A stretch of 64,000 nt of DNA from Maratus speciosus. Lineage: Eukaryota; Arthropoda; Arachnida; Araneae; Salticidae. Both the position numbers and the translations under genes were made by a program. The notes under the pieces were generated by a model that saw only the letters and a list, made by a program, of their open reading frames with translations, searched no databases and had not been told where the DNA came from. Positions 43,441 through 58,856 of the stretch are shown piece by piece (positions within the stretch are counted from its first letter, which is position 1; every line of letters starts with the position of its first letter). The stretch is taken from NCBI GenBank assembly GCA_963932465.1, contig OZ010795.1:517643451-517707450 (forward strand), in the 5' to 3' direction.

Positions 43441-43563
43441 AGGGGATTCAGTGTTCGTGCAGGATTGACCACTAGAGTTCTGCACGGGCAGGATTTTCTA
43501 GCCTGGTATCGGCCCAGTGTAAAAATTAAAAGTTCGGCCCAGGCGTGACCCGTGACAAAATTG

Positions 43564-43706
43564 AATAAATCTCTTATGAATAATTGTAAATAAAAATTAG
43601 ACCTGTAGATGATTTTACTCTAGTTAAAAAGTATGTTAATGTTCTCTATTTGATTTAGTCGGGACAGGTCCAATTTTTATTTACAGTTATTCATAAGAGA
43701 GTCCAT
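43564..43706. repeat. Inverted repeat (stem about 40 bp)
   Basis: 'ctcttatgaataattgtaaa' on the left and 'tttacagttattcataagag' on the right are inverse. The stem continues into 'aaaaattagacctgt'/'acaggtccaattttt'. Confidence 0.7.
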
Positions 43707-43985
43707 TGAAATTTATTTAAGAGGTTCAGGAGTTTGTAACGATACACTATCTTTTCGTATCCCGAATTTATGGGTTGAATGGTTGGATAAATTACGGCAT
43801 CGCGACATAGAGGGAACACGAGCAATCGCGAAAATATAGGGCGCGTTACATGATTACTTGTTTATTTTCGATGATTTTTTCCATTTTTCATTATGCATTT
43901 GTAATTTTCTATTATACATTCTGACGACGACTCAGAAAATGAGTTGAAACATGCAAATAAAGAGTTTTTAATTTACTTTTAATGT
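43700..43985 (+). mobile_element. Probable Penelope-like 3' end with hammerhead-like motif
   Basis: At 43921-43950 CTGACGA is followed by a stem (GACTC/GAGTT) and GAAAC, then AAATAAAG. Penelope-like retroelements often carry CTGANGA-stem-GAAAC (a hammerhead ribozyme core or its relic) near their 3' ends. The second and third hammerhead stems could not be established. No RT sequence is visible upstream. Confidence 0.35.
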
Positions 43986-44282
43986 GTTTTTATAACGTCT
44001 TTTAAGCAAATAAATATTTTAATATTATGATTATGATACGGTAGAGAATGCTTACAGTTTAAAAATGTCTTAAGCAAGAATTTAATATATTTTCTAAAAT
44101 TACTATTCGAAAATAGTGGTATCAAAACTTATGAAATTTTTATATTGAATAAGTCACATTTATGCTGTATTTAAAAAAAAAATGTGACACCGTTCTGAAC
44201 AATGCTACTATAAAAAATCACGTGACTGCCTTTTAAAATGAGCATTTAATAGAAATAAACCAATTAGTGAAATAATAAATAA

Positions 44283-44865
44283 TAGCTCGTAATCCTTTGA
44301 CGAAATTCGCTTTTTTTCGCGATCATTTGACGAAATGTGCATTTTTTTCAGCGATCCTTAGAATAAATTCGCGTTTTTTCAATAGCCCTTTAACGAAATT
44401 CACCATTTTTCTAAGACAGTTTTAGAAATTTGCGTTTTTTCGCGCTCATTAAACGAAATTCACGTTTTTTCCGCGATCATATGACAAAATTGCATTTTTT
44501 TTTTCGCGATCCTTCGAATATATTCGCATTGTTTCAATGACCTTTCTAAGAAATTCGCGTTTTTTTCTGCTATCCTTTGAAGAAATTCGTGTATTTTTTT
44601 CAAATATTTGACGAAATTGGCATTATTTATTCGATCATTTGACGAAATTTGCATTATTTCCGCGATCCCTTGACGAAATTTGCATTTTTTTCAATGGCTC
44701 TTTGACGAAATACGTATTTTTTCTCGATAGTTTTATAAAATTCGCGTTTTTTCCGCTATCCTTTGGCGAAATTAGCGATTTTTTACACGAACAACGGCCG
44801 AAGTTAATTTTTATTACGACCATTTGTCAAAATTCGCAATATTTTTCAGTGATTTTTTTTTCAGA
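44283..44865. repeat. Minisatellite, period about 31 bp
   Basis: About 18 imperfect units of the type 'atcctttgacgaaattcgcgttttttccgcg'-like composition: a (C)CTTTGACGAAATT core, then (C/G)GC(A/G), a T run and CGCG. Small frames on both strands are by-products. Confidence 0.85.
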
Positions 44866-45403
44866 ATTTTCGGATTGATGACCGATTTTTTAAAATTTTC
44901 GGAACCGAATGCGTTAATTTTTCTGAAAATCGGAACAGAATCGAGCCTGATTAAAATTGCGTCATTTAGGAAACGCTTGAAGCATTTTTAAATATGAAAT
45001 TCTTATGCATTATTATTTTCTTTAACGAAAATCTTTTTTTGTGCAGAAAAGTTACATATTTTATTTCAGAACGCGCTATATGTATACGTAGTAAGAGCTT
45101 GCTATTTGCCGGTTATAATTTATCGTGCTGTTAAATAAAAAGAGAAAATTCTTAGATTGAATGTGTCACCAATCCAGCCCCCCCCCCCCCCCCTTCTCCC
45201 CTGGTCTTAAAGAAACAGAAGTCTATAAAATGGGGTGTGAGAGGCTAATATCTAGGTCTAAAAAATTAAGAAGGTTGTGGTGAGCATGTACTTCTAAATT
45301 AAGTTAGTAAAATCTTTTCCGGTATACACGAAATTCCTACTTAAACTCGACCAGAACCCGGCAAAAATTAATTTCGTCGATCCGAAACCAAAATATTAAA
45401 TTT
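44866..45403. other. AT-rich stretch with C-run
   Basis: Poly-C at 45178-45193. No gene or family recognised. Confidence 0.5.
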
Positions 45404-45405
45404 TA

Positions 45406-45660
45406 GTGGCGTAGTAGTCAGCACGTCTGGTTACCACCCAACAGATCCAGAGTTCAGTTCCAAGCTAAGCAAGATTTATTCAACCTTCCATCCCTTCCGT
45501 GTCGATAAAATGTGCACGAAGCTTGCAAACACCGAGGGTCCCGCGTTAGACTGACAGCCTGATCGTGGCTCATTGTGTATATCACCTTGGGGTCCAAGGT
45601 CAAGAAAACAAGGTTAGTACAGGCTTAAATACATTATAAACCCATTAATTTTCAAACACA
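45406..45660 (+). mobile_element. tRNA-derived SINE
   Basis: The head has an A-box-like GTAGTAGTCAGCACG and a B-box-like GAGTTCAGTTCC about 35 bases apart. A unique body follows ('gaagcttgcaaacaccgagg', 'ctgatcgtggctc'), then a (TTA)n tail. This arrangement (tRNA head, body, simple-repeat tail) is that of a SINE mobilised by a LINE. Confidence 0.55.
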
Positions 45661-45661
45661 G

Positions 45662-45724
<63 letters not shown>
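45661..45724. repeat. (TTA)n microsatellite, SINE tail
   Basis: About 20 uninterrupted TTA/ATT trinucleotides directly after the SINE body. Confidence 0.9.
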
Positions 45725-46559
45725 GTTAACTATTTAGGATTTTTTTTGAAAAATGGGGTTGAAACGAATTCCATCCAGAAGGAGTCAAAACCTAACTTGA
45801 AACATTTAAAGTCAACGCAACACACAACGAAAACAATTAATGGCGACCGGGTTGGGTACAATCGGGTTACCTGACCTGATGCAGTACTCTAAAATCTACA
45901 CTAGTCTAAGATCTACACTAAAATCTACACTAGACTTCTGTTATAGGAGTTTTACCCTGAGCTTGTCCGAAAGCTTGGCTTGGTGAAATTATCTTTCATT
46001 AAACTTGGCCGGCCATAATTTTTAATCTGAGGACTCGAGCCGGGCTTGGCATTATTGGTATTTTCTGAAGATTTGAGCAAAGCTGAACTTCATTTTTCGA
46101 AGAACGTCCCAGGCTTTAAATTTTTTCTCGTGGTTCGTCCCGAACTGGGCCTGTATTTCACTCTTTCCGAGCCGTATCAATTGAGATTTCTTTTTCTCTT
46201 ACTAGAAATACCATGGAAACTTTCACTCTTAATTAGTGAAAAAGGGAAGGATAAAGAAACATTTCTTTGTTGTATTTAATCCTTTATTTATTTATTTATT
46301 TATTTTTTGCTTTTTTTAAATAGTTTAAAGTGGTGGTAAATCACGTGAAAGACACTTTACCAAACTACTGTGAATGACTGATTTTTATTTTTAAATATTA
46401 CATGTATTCAAATCTTATTTTCGAGCCTGAGTAAAATCTTGGGCATTTAGAGGAATGTTTAAAGATACAAATAGCTTCAAATAATTAAACACTTTTTGTA
46501 ATTTCAATTAACAAAATTTTTCATATTTCGTTTTCAATTTATTTACTGTTGATAGTAAG
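45725..46559. other. Unassigned stretch
   Basis: A moderately GC-richer block (45840-46240) with words such as 'cttggccggcc' and 'gagccgggcttggc' may be a decayed element. A (TTTA)n run lies at about 46287-46307. The 77-codon frame at 46046 has no recognised domain. Confidence 0.4.
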
Positions 46560-46785
46560 TGAAAAAGAAAGAAAAATAATGCGCCAAGTTTAAATTATAA
46601 AACACTGAATACTGAACATAGTAACTGTAACAAAACTTCACACTTTATTAAGGTGATAGACGGTGTCTAAGTAAAACATTTTGAAAATGTATAACGCATT
46701 TATGAATCCATTTTCAGCAATTACCATCTATAGTCAGAAAATATCCGAATTCTTTTGTGCAGCCCTGAGTATCATATATATGGGG
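46560..46785 (+). repeat. Repeat F fragment
   Basis: Begins 'agaaagaaaaataatgcg' like other F copies and includes 'gtaacaaaacttca', 'tcagcaattaccatctatag' and 'ttttgtgcagccctga'. Truncated on the right. Confidence 0.55.
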
Positions 46786-47514
46786 CATTCTCACAATCTT
46801 TTGACTTTTATGTCCCTGAATAATAATTTTTATTTTAGTACATATTTTTGTGTTTTCTTTTATTTCCTATACTGGGGAACATCCCATTGCATGATTGCAT
46901 AACAGTATTAACTAGATAAATAAGTTTTGGACGATGTTGGGAGTCCAAATACCAGGAAAACTCCTATACAGTCCCGTGTCCCTGATGTTGATTTTTAAGT
47001 TTCGAGCTGTCTGTATAAAATTGTTTCAGTGAAAGTAATTCGATGTAATTTTTTTCCGAAACTGGGGCAATTGTTTTATATAAATATGTAGCAAAAAATT
47101 AACCTCCACACATTTTTACGGTTGATATAATTTTTTGAACTCTGTCCCTGGGTTTTAGATTCCTTACCATCCCTCTTGCTAAACGTATACAGAAAATCCC
47201 TTCAGATGTAGCCACAGAATTTTTTTTCAAGTTTTTTCTCATGCAGAAGTATGCTAGAGAAAGAATGTCTAAAATTCTTTGACAGGAAATTTACTGCAGA
47301 ATTTAAATCAGCATTTAAATATAAATTTCAAGCATCGTGGTTTTATTGGTAGTCTTACCGTCCCAAGGTTTATTCCTGCACTTTTTGAGGTAAATTAATT
47401 TTTCCTTTTACTTAATCCAATGTAAATAACTGTTTCTAAAAATCACTGAAAATTGTGTCAGTCACTTAGTCTTAACATGATTTTTCTAAAAATAGTGGTA
47501 ATTTTCCTTACCAT

Positions 47515-47553
<39 letters not shown>

Positions 47554-48764
47554 TACCGTCCCTTTTTTCCTGTAGCTTTCCCCCTTTTTTTCTTCCTTTT
47601 GTCCCTTCTTTAACACCCCTTATACCAAAATTTTGTATTAAAAATACTACATTGTTATTGTTTCTTATTTGAATGTCCTGTGGGTACTATGTAAATTTAT
47701 TATAAGTAAAAATTTAGAAGAAAATAGAAAGTTATAGGGGTAAAATGGTAAGGATAATTAAACTTGCAAGTTTAACTTAAACCTCAGTTTAATAAAAAAA
47801 AATTTCGCTGCTGACCATTTTTTCTCTATTTTTAATCATTAAGGCATTCGTCTATTAGATTAACTAGGAGATCGTACCCGGGCTTCCCGGGTTACAGAAT
47901 ATAGGGGAAAAAAACATTTTTTTTTTAAATTGAAAACTAATAATTTTTTTATATGCGATATTTTTTTTTGATTGCCCATTTACATTAAGAAAGCATTTTT
48001 CATATGAAAAATGCGAATTATATAATCAAATAAATTTTTGAAATTTATCAAAAGCGATATTTTCTTATTAGCCGCATGCTAAGAGTTATTTGACCAAGAT
48101 TTTGCTACGGCATCCTTTTATATTCTGATAATTTCTGAGCTTATATATGTCTGTTAAATTTGTGTTTTATTTATATTATTTTATTTATTTATTCATAGGG
48201 AAGTTTTTTTAAATGGATATTAGCCGTAAGAAAATGATGAACTCTTTATTTTGTTTTAAGGGCAAACGGATTAATCTTTCGTAATCGAGCTCCGCGCGTT
48301 ATAGGTAAATTAAAAAATATTTCATGCTTTAAAATTGTTTTTAAAACCATAGACAATCGGTAAACTGAGATGAACTTTGCAAACAAATTCCATTTGAAAA
48401 AAAAAATATTTCTATTTGGTGATCTAAAAATTTAAACTGTACGATTACACATATTTTAGATTTGTGTTTTTTAAATATTATTCTTTTATTTGTTTATAAA
48501 AGAAGTATTAATTTAGTTAATTTGTCTTTCACAAATATGTTAGATTGATGTTTTTTTTAATATTATTCTTTATTTGCTTATAAAGGAAGTATTAATTTCG
48601 TTATGCAAAAATAGTCAGAAACAAATGCTGAACAACGTTTGTTGCTTTATGTGCAAAATGATTATTATTATGTATTGAAACCGGCACGTGATAAGATAAA
48701 CTTAAAATAAAAATCATGCTTAAAAATTATTTTTAAAAATATAATACATCAGTCAATTAACATA
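46786..48764. other. AT-rich stretch, no gene recognised
   Basis: A T homopolymer at 47518-47551 is followed by C/T-rich DNA. A diverged direct repeat occurs around 48470-48600 ('tttataaa(a/g)gaagtattaattt(a/c)gtta'). No gene seen. Confidence 0.5.
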
Positions 48765-48960
48765 TAGTTTTTAAACAAATTGCATTTGAAAGTAAATTTT
48801 TTCTCTATGCGATGAAAATTGAAAATGTACCATGGTCAGAAGATTAAAAAAATGCAGTAGCGAAAATTTCAAGACCGAAATTTGACCGTGAAGTGTTGCC
48901 ATTTGCAAAATGACGTTTGCAAAAATTACGCACAGATACGTTTGTTCTGTATAATATAGA
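48765..48960 (-). mobile_element. Repeat E with Helitron-type 5' end (minus strand)
   Basis: On the minus strand it starts TCTATATTATACAGAACAAA directly after an A. It aligns with 52400-52609 ('gtgttgccatttgcaaaatg', 'cgcacagata(c/t)gtttgt'). The 123-codon minus-strand frame at 48771-49142 covers it but has no domain. Confidence 0.5.
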
Positions 48961-52269
<3,309 letters not shown>

Positions 52270-52609
52270 CAAAAGATACAGTAATCTCCTATTTTCGACT
52301 ATTTTCCGTTTACTTTCAATAGAAATGAGGTACTTTTGTTGCCACGATTAGAAAAATGATATTAAAAACGACAAAAAATTAATATCTCAAAAATAAATGG
52401 AGTTACAGCTTTCAAATAAATTGCATTTAAAACAGCATTTTTTCCTTATACGACGGTGTAAAAATTTAAAATGTGCGATGTTTAGAAGTTTAAAAATTTG
52501 CAGTAGAGAAAATTGCAAAACCAAAATTTTATTTCAAATTTCAAAGTGTTGCCATTTGCAAAATGACGTATGCGTTACGCACAGATATGTTTGTCCTTTA
52601 TAATATAGA
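52270..52609 (-). mobile_element. Repeat E with Helitron-type 5' end (minus strand)
   Basis: On the minus strand it starts TCTATATTATAAAGGACAAA after an A and continues CATATCTGTGCGTAACGC. It shares its length with 48765-48960 and, beyond it, with 38480-38835 inverted. The 3' end was not found. Confidence 0.5.
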
Positions 52610-52686
52610 TATGTTATTTTAGAAAGTTTAATTTCACCAGATTTTTATTCCCGAAAGTCATAAGAATTTGAGAATGCCCCATACCT

Positions 52687-52735
52687 ATCTTCTATCTATC
52701 TATCTGTATATATATATATATATTTATATATACAT
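52687..52735. repeat. (TATC)n-(TA)n microsatellite
   Basis: TATC repeats run into TA repeats. Confidence 0.85.
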
Positions 52736-53444
52736 ACAGGGCTAAATTTATAACAAAAATAAGCACCTGATCTCCAATTTTCTGCACTAATAAAAACTTT
52801 CGTTGCAACAACCTCCCCCCTCCTTGTACCTGTATTATTTTAGTTTCAAACAGTATGCAAAATTTAAAGCAATTTCTTCCCCGGAAAAAAATGTATATAT
52901 ACACTCGTATATATAAAATATATTTTGACTATATCTAATATTCCTTTACATAAAACAAAATCTAATATATAAAGATTAAAAAAAAAAAAAATTAAATCAG
53001 CGAGTGGGAAATTTTCCAAAAATCCCATTTCTTTATATTGACACAACACTCAGGGCTATTGTGAGCATTATTTATAAACTCTGGTGGATTTCAACTTCCG
53101 ATTAACATTTAAATATTGGTTAAAAATTAAGAAATACTGGAGCTGTTCCTATGAGCTTCAATGCAAATTAAACACCGCGAGTAACTAACAAGTTGATCAT
53201 TAAAAATATTTTACAAACATGAACAAATAGTAGTGAGTGAACAATATACAACAACAAGTAAAAACGGCGAATACAATTGCGAATAATTCTGGCATTCCTC
53301 GTCGCCATTTGAAAACAACTGAGACAGAAAAGCATTGACTGTAGATTTGCGAGCACTAGACAGAAGTATGCTCCTATGTGTGCGATACGCTACATCAAAT
53401 ATGTAAGGCCTTTGGAAGAAAGACGCAAAGGATTGTAAATCGTA
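52736..53444. other. AT-rich stretch
   Basis: No gene. Around 53040-53165 it aligns loosely with 54830-54930 ('aacatttaaataat', 'taagaa(g/a)tac(c/t)agagctgt'), two diverged copies of one repeat on either side of the TIR element. Confidence 0.45.
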
Positions 53445-54777
53445 CACTGTAAAAAAAAATGGTAACGTTCCATGTAAAATCTAGGAACGTTTCGCCTTTT
53501 CTCAGGTTTTCAGAATAATTTAGCTCTTTCCTGTGAAATTCTGGTTTTCTTATCTGAAACGTTCCTGAACCAAAAGTTGGAAACAGCAAAACGTTGCGGC
53601 CGCCATTTATTATTTTTTTGCTATAATCCGTTGCTCGCGCGCGAGTGTCGAAAAAGAATTCCTTAAATGAATGTAAAAAAATCAATATGGAATGCAAATA
53701 AATCAATAGACAACATAATCCTTTACGTCTCTATTGTCAAGACAATTCAGATGAAAATACAATACCTCCGTGACATCGCTAAGAGATTATATCTCGTACT
53801 TGTCTGTGAAATGTTTAAGGAGCAGACCGTGTAAAAAAAATACACCTATTATTTGGATCTCCATTAACCAGGGGACCATCAAACATGATTCTCACCGATT
53901 TTGATTAATTTAAAGTATGTTTTAGAGTTCTTATCTCTAATTATTCTTGTGAAAGGATTTCTTCAAATGGGACTTAGATTTTCAGAAATTAAATGCCGAG
54001 GTTTAGCATACGTTTCAAATACCCATTAGTTTGCAGCTCTCAACGTGTCTTTCGTAGTGTGGACGCAGAAAGCTCGCACGCCACCCGTACGGCCCGAGTT
54101 CGATGCTACCTCTGGACTTTTTTTTTTCTTTTTTAATTAATTTTATATTTTAACACTTTATTACAATTTGATTTAAATTTGATATATATTTGACACTTTA
54201 AATTGCTGCAAATTTGATTTTTTTTTCGGAAAAAATATACAATTACGTTTAGGGTTTTTTTTCATGAAAATTTATATGTATTTTATCTAACTTGTAAACT
54301 AACATAATTACTAACGAAAATCCAAAATATTTTATGTCTAGATTTTTTTTCTAATTATTATTTACATTTATATATTTTTATATTTTAAGCAAAGTTCAGA
54401 AACAATATATCATATATATATTTACTTTATTGAATTTTAACTGAAAAAATATTTTTTCGTGTAAATTATAAATAATAATTTTGAAGTCAATTTCAAAATA
54501 TTTTTTCATTCTAACAAATAATGATAATAAAGCGAAAATTGTCAACTGGAAATGTAAAAATCGTCTGCGGGTCCCGCATGCTGTGAAATGTCAGTAATGT
54601 TTTGCTGTCAACGGAAATATTCCTGGTATTTCGCAGGAAACTTACTGGCATTTCTGTAGAAAGCTTTTAACATATACAGTAAAGTTCCAGTCATTTTCAA
54701 GAAATGTTTCTTGGAAATAATGGGCAACTCAGCTGCCCATTTTTTCCCAGGAACGTTGCGGAATTTTTTTTACAGTG
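53445..54777. mobile_element. TIR DNA transposon, non-autonomous (1333 bp)
   Basis: It starts CACTGTAAAAAAAAATGG and ends TTTTTTTACAGTG, with AACGTTCC/GGAACGTT inward on both sides. TA flanks both ends (53443-53444, 54778-54779). The interior has 'aacgttcc'-type words repeatedly, a B-box-like GAGTTCGATGC at about 54099, and no transposase. TA duplication points to the Tc1/mariner group, but other TA-inserting families are possible. Confidence 0.6.
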
Positions 54778-54937
54778 TAGGAACAGGAAAATGAAATTTA
54801 GGCTACCGCATTTCGGAAATGCTGTTCCGCAGGGCTCCAAAGTGCAATATCTATGAGCTGAGGTGAATTCCTACCAACATTTAAATAATCACAAAAAGCT
54901 AAGAAGTACCAGAGCTGTGCTTTTGTAGGTATTGTAT

Positions 54938-54955
54938 ATATATATATATATATTA
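54938..54955. repeat. (TA)n microsatellite
   Basis: Short run of TA dinucleotides just before repeat F. Confidence 0.8.
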
Positions 54956-55479
54956 CACCGTATGTAAACATTTATTTCAGCCGGGAAACGATTTTTCACA
55001 GGGTTTTTCACAGTTGAAAAATACACTTAATCAATTTCCACCAAAATGCGAAAATGTACTTGAATTATTTTGTGCAGCATTGCGTAATGTTTATAAAATT
55101 TTAACACACCACATAACATGGAAAACAAGTGGGTAAGTGTGATCACAGATCGCACAGAGGGTTTCGTTTAATATTCCTTTCAAAACACTTTATCCTTCTG
55201 CAAAATCTGTTAGTTCCACATTTCGCAACCAGGAGGCGTACTCTATTATGCGCAAACCTCTATCGAAATGAAACTCCATTTTACAACCTATCCGTAGATA
55301 TATTAGTCGAGGGGAGCGGGCCTATAGCACCCGAGATAGGTAGGCGCCCCCGGCGGTAAAAATTGGAACTGAAAGATGCAAGGCTATGTGCATAATATGA
55401 AAGAGTGGTAAAAGTGGTGTCGGGAAAAAGTTAGAAAAATATAAATCGGGTGCAATGGGGGGAGGTTAGAAAAATTGCT

Positions 55480-56200
55480 TAAAATACACAAGTTAGAGAC
55501 CGGAGAAGTAAATATAACACTTTTTGAAATTTTTATGACTTGTCGTGTGATCGCAAGTATTCAACTATAATTATCCAAAGTTTCAAGTCTTCAACTTAAT
55601 TGGGGGCTCAATTTTTTTAAAAAAAGCTTAAAATACACAAGTTAGAGCCCAGATGGTTAAATATAAGACTTTTTCACAATTTTATGATTTGTCGTTTGAT
55701 GTGAGGTGTTCAACTATATGTATGCAAAATTTCAAGTCTTCAACTTAATTAGGGGATCAGTTGGAAAAAAAAAAAAAGCTTAAAATACACAAATTAGAGC
55801 CCAGAAAGTTAAGTATAAGACTTTTTTCTAAATTTTATGAATCGTCATTTGATGTGAGTTGTTCATCTATAAGTATGCAAAATTTCAAGTATTCAACTTA
55901 ATTAGGGTCTCAGTTAGAAAAAAAAAAAGCTTAAAATACACAAGTTAGAGCCCAGAGGGTTAAATATAAGACTTTTTCAAAATGTTATGATTTGTCGTTT
56001 GATGTGAGGTGTTCAGCTATAAGTATGCAAAATTTCAAGTCTTCAACTTAATTAGGGGCTCAGTTAGAACAAAAAGATTAAAATAAATAAGTTGGATCCC
56101 AGAGGGTTAAATATAAGACTTTTTCAAAATTTTAGGATTTGTCGTTTGATGTGAGGGGTTCAGCTATAATTATGCAAAATTTCAAGTCTCCAACTTATAT
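55480..56200. repeat. Minisatellite related to 24410-25300
   Basis: Units of about 147-151 bp with GGTTAAATATAAGACTTTTT recur near 55653, 55804, 55955 and 56102. Shared words: 'ctataagtatgcaaaatttc', 'ttgtcgtttgatgtgagg'. Confidence 0.8.
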
Positions 56201-56261
56201 AGTTTCTGAGAACGGGCTCTGTGATGGACAGACAGACAGACAGACATAGGAGCGAGACGAA

Positions 56262-56290
56262 TAGGGTTTCGTCAGATGAACGAAACCCTA
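56262..56290. other. Perfect 11-bp hairpin in repeat F
   Basis: TAGGGTTTCGT, loop CAGATGA, ACGAAACCCTA. The stem arm GGGTTTCGTT also occurs near the block start (about 55158). Such a hairpin directly after a GACA-rich run could be a terminus or a recognition structure. Confidence 0.6.
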
Positions 56291-56388
56291 AAATTAGATA
56301 AATTTTAAAAAGCATGCCACAACTGAAAACGCAATATCAGCACTTATTGCTTATAGACACTACTGTAATCGAATACATTTGTTCATCT

Positions 56389-56416
56389 CCGTATATATAT
56401 ATATATATATATATAA
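56389..56416. repeat. (TA)n microsatellite
   Basis: Short TA repeat inside the F copy. Confidence 0.8.
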
Positions 56417-57084
56417 AAGAAAAGAAAAAAGAAGAAGATAAATGCTATGCACGCCACACCATATTCTACAGTAAGCAATGTGTAGTATGCATCTCTGATG
56501 TGTGTGAGTTTCATCACGTTTGAAATAGTATAGCTTAATTAAAATACACTGCAAACGAATTTTACCTATAGACCATCATAATGTAATGGAGTTCTTTTCT
56601 GCAGCCTTGTATATGATCTATATAATTTATGCAGAAAAAGTAATATTAAAAAATAAAATTGCTTAATATAAGAAAACAAACTGCAATTGAAAACTCATTT
56701 TAAGCAATTATTCCTCATAAACAGTACTGTAACCTAATTGTTTTGTGAGGTTCCAAAAATGAACGATATGCTGAATTTGTGTGTACCTGTAAATGAATAA
56801 CAAATACTATGCACACCATATTTTATAGTAGACATTTTGTAATGTGCTTCCTTGTTATATATCAATTGCAGTATGTTAAAAATATTATAACATCACTACT
56901 AAAACGATTATTTCCCATAGACCGTAATGTAATGGAATTATGTTGAGCGTCTCTATAAACGAAATATAAATGGCACACACTTCATTTCGAACACCGAACA
57001 TGCCATGGTAAACCTCAATACGTATATCATTTCAATGAGAATATGAGAATGAATTCCTAAATACTTTTCTAGGATGTCAGCGAT

Positions 57085-57160
57085 TTTTATCAGTTGATTT
57101 AAATCTGCGATTAAATCATGATTTTAATCAACTGATTTTTTTTTTAATCATTGATTAAAA
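57085..57160. repeat. Dyad-symmetric AT-rich repeat
   Basis: Alternating 'tcagttgattt', 'gattaaatcatgattttaatc' and 'aactgatt' give overlapping hairpins. Confidence 0.55.
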
Positions 57161-57261
57161 TAATAAATTTTCTAAATGTCTAAAATGACATAAAAATGTA
57201 TTAAAATCTAAGGTGAATATAATTTGGAAAGTTTCTACGGGTATTATGACTTAGGAATAAA

Positions 57262-57295
<34 letters not shown>
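57262..57295. repeat. Poly-A run
   Basis: A homopolymer of over 30 bases. A second lies at 57739-57767. Confidence 0.9.
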
Positions 57296-57297
<2 letters not shown>

Positions 57298-57736
57298 TTT
57301 AAATATTTGCTTCTAAGCTTAATTTCTGAGTATCATAAAATAATAAGTACAATAAGTTTCTAAAAAGGATAGTTTTATCTGACATAAAAAGCATTTCATT
57401 TAAAATATTTAAATATATAATTTGCAATGTGATAATCTTTAAGTAATCAAATAATTCATTCCATTATGTAAAATAAGCATAGCAGTATAGTAAATTTATG
57501 CAAGTAAAAGAATAAGCCAGAATCTTTTTTTTCTTATTCTACATTTGGAATAATAAATTTACAATAAATATTCGAGCAAAAGAAGAATGAAAGAATGACA
57601 TCTGCTCAACAGTTGTTGTAAAAGAATGTATAAGAGAAAAAGAACTAATTGGTATACAAAAGTTAAGCAGAACAAGAGCTTCTTCAGTATAGGTTGACTT
57701 TTTTCTTTTCTTTTTTACTTTGTAACTCATATACGC

Positions 57737-57767
<31 letters not shown>

Positions 57768-58856
57768 TAGGTATTGAAAAGATAGCAATTTTTTTTCTTA
57801 AAATTGAACCATTGAAAGCTAATATTCCCCTCTGAGATGTGATATTGATATTATTTAATATTTTGAGGATTTCAAATATTCTTATATTTACTCTGTATGC
57901 GTGTAAGTATAGATTTAACGCATTTTCATATTTTTTTTTGGTTAGCATACACATACATTTGCGTAAGTTTAGATTTAGATGTTTAACAGTAATTTTTCCA
58001 AGTACAAATGCAAAACGAGCTGCAAATAATATTTTTTAGTTTTATTATTTGTGCTACTAATGAAATTACTTATTTGCAGGTTTTATTAATTTTTTTTAAT
58101 TTCCTTACTTTTTCCTCTAGGCCATTTTTTAAGGGCCTCTTTTGAAATTAGCAAAATGTGCCCTGCCCCTTTTGAAATTGGCAAAATACAGCCTGCCTTT
58201 TTAAGAAATAGTGAAATTCACCTGTAGTTGTAGCCAGAGATTTCTTGTAAAAAAACTTTCCCATTCCACAGTATTTCTAAATCCGTGTGCCCAAGACTTT
58301 GCAAAAATAATAGGACTTTATTTCTTTAGATAAAAACAGGATATTATTAAAGCATGTTGTTATTTAATTGTATTTTTTAATTTGTAATTAATAAAATTAT
58401 TAAAAATTAATAAAACTTTATTTAGCATAGTACCAAACAATTATACACTTTTTTTTCTTATATCGTTACTAAACACATTACTACTAATATATTTCCTCAT
58501 GGAATAGTGCTGTTTTTTGAACTAGCATCCTGCTCCGTTTTCTTTCTAGAATGGATACTAAATTATTAATTATCATTTTAGTAATTAAAGCATAAAAATG
58601 TTATATTGCATTCCTAATTAGAGAGTTCATTGTTTAATAATTATTAATTTTAAATAATGTTAGCAATTAGATATTAAATGCTGTTATTAATAATTTTAAT
58701 ATATAAAAATATCCCTGGTATTTAATATAGTTTTACATAATTATTACAAAATATTAATGCATATAATGTTATTGTATACTATTAACTAATTAAACTACTA
58801 ATTTGCAGTTTTATAATTTCTGTACCTAATTACTAAATAATAATTATAAATTTATT
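57296..58856. other. AT-rich stretch, no gene recognised
   Basis: Includes the poly-A at 57739-57767 and a short direct repeat with 'cttttgaaatt(a/g)gcaaaat' (58139-58190). No domain in any frame. Confidence 0.5.

Larger units (their letters stand above)
54970..57030 (+). mobile_element. Repeat F, long copy 2
   Basis: It shares with 23404-25908 the block 'gtgatcacagatcgcacag...gtttcgtttaatattcc', the ~147-bp array, the GACAGACAGACAG stretch and the following degenerate units ('ccatagaccgtaatg', 'tataaacgaa'). It has a perfect hairpin at 56262-56290 where the other copy is decayed. No protein. Confidence 0.55.

Noticed and set aside
42783..45724. CRISPR-like arrays
   Set aside because: The regular repeats are contiguous minisatellites or a SINE tail without unique spacers, in a eukaryotic-type sequence.
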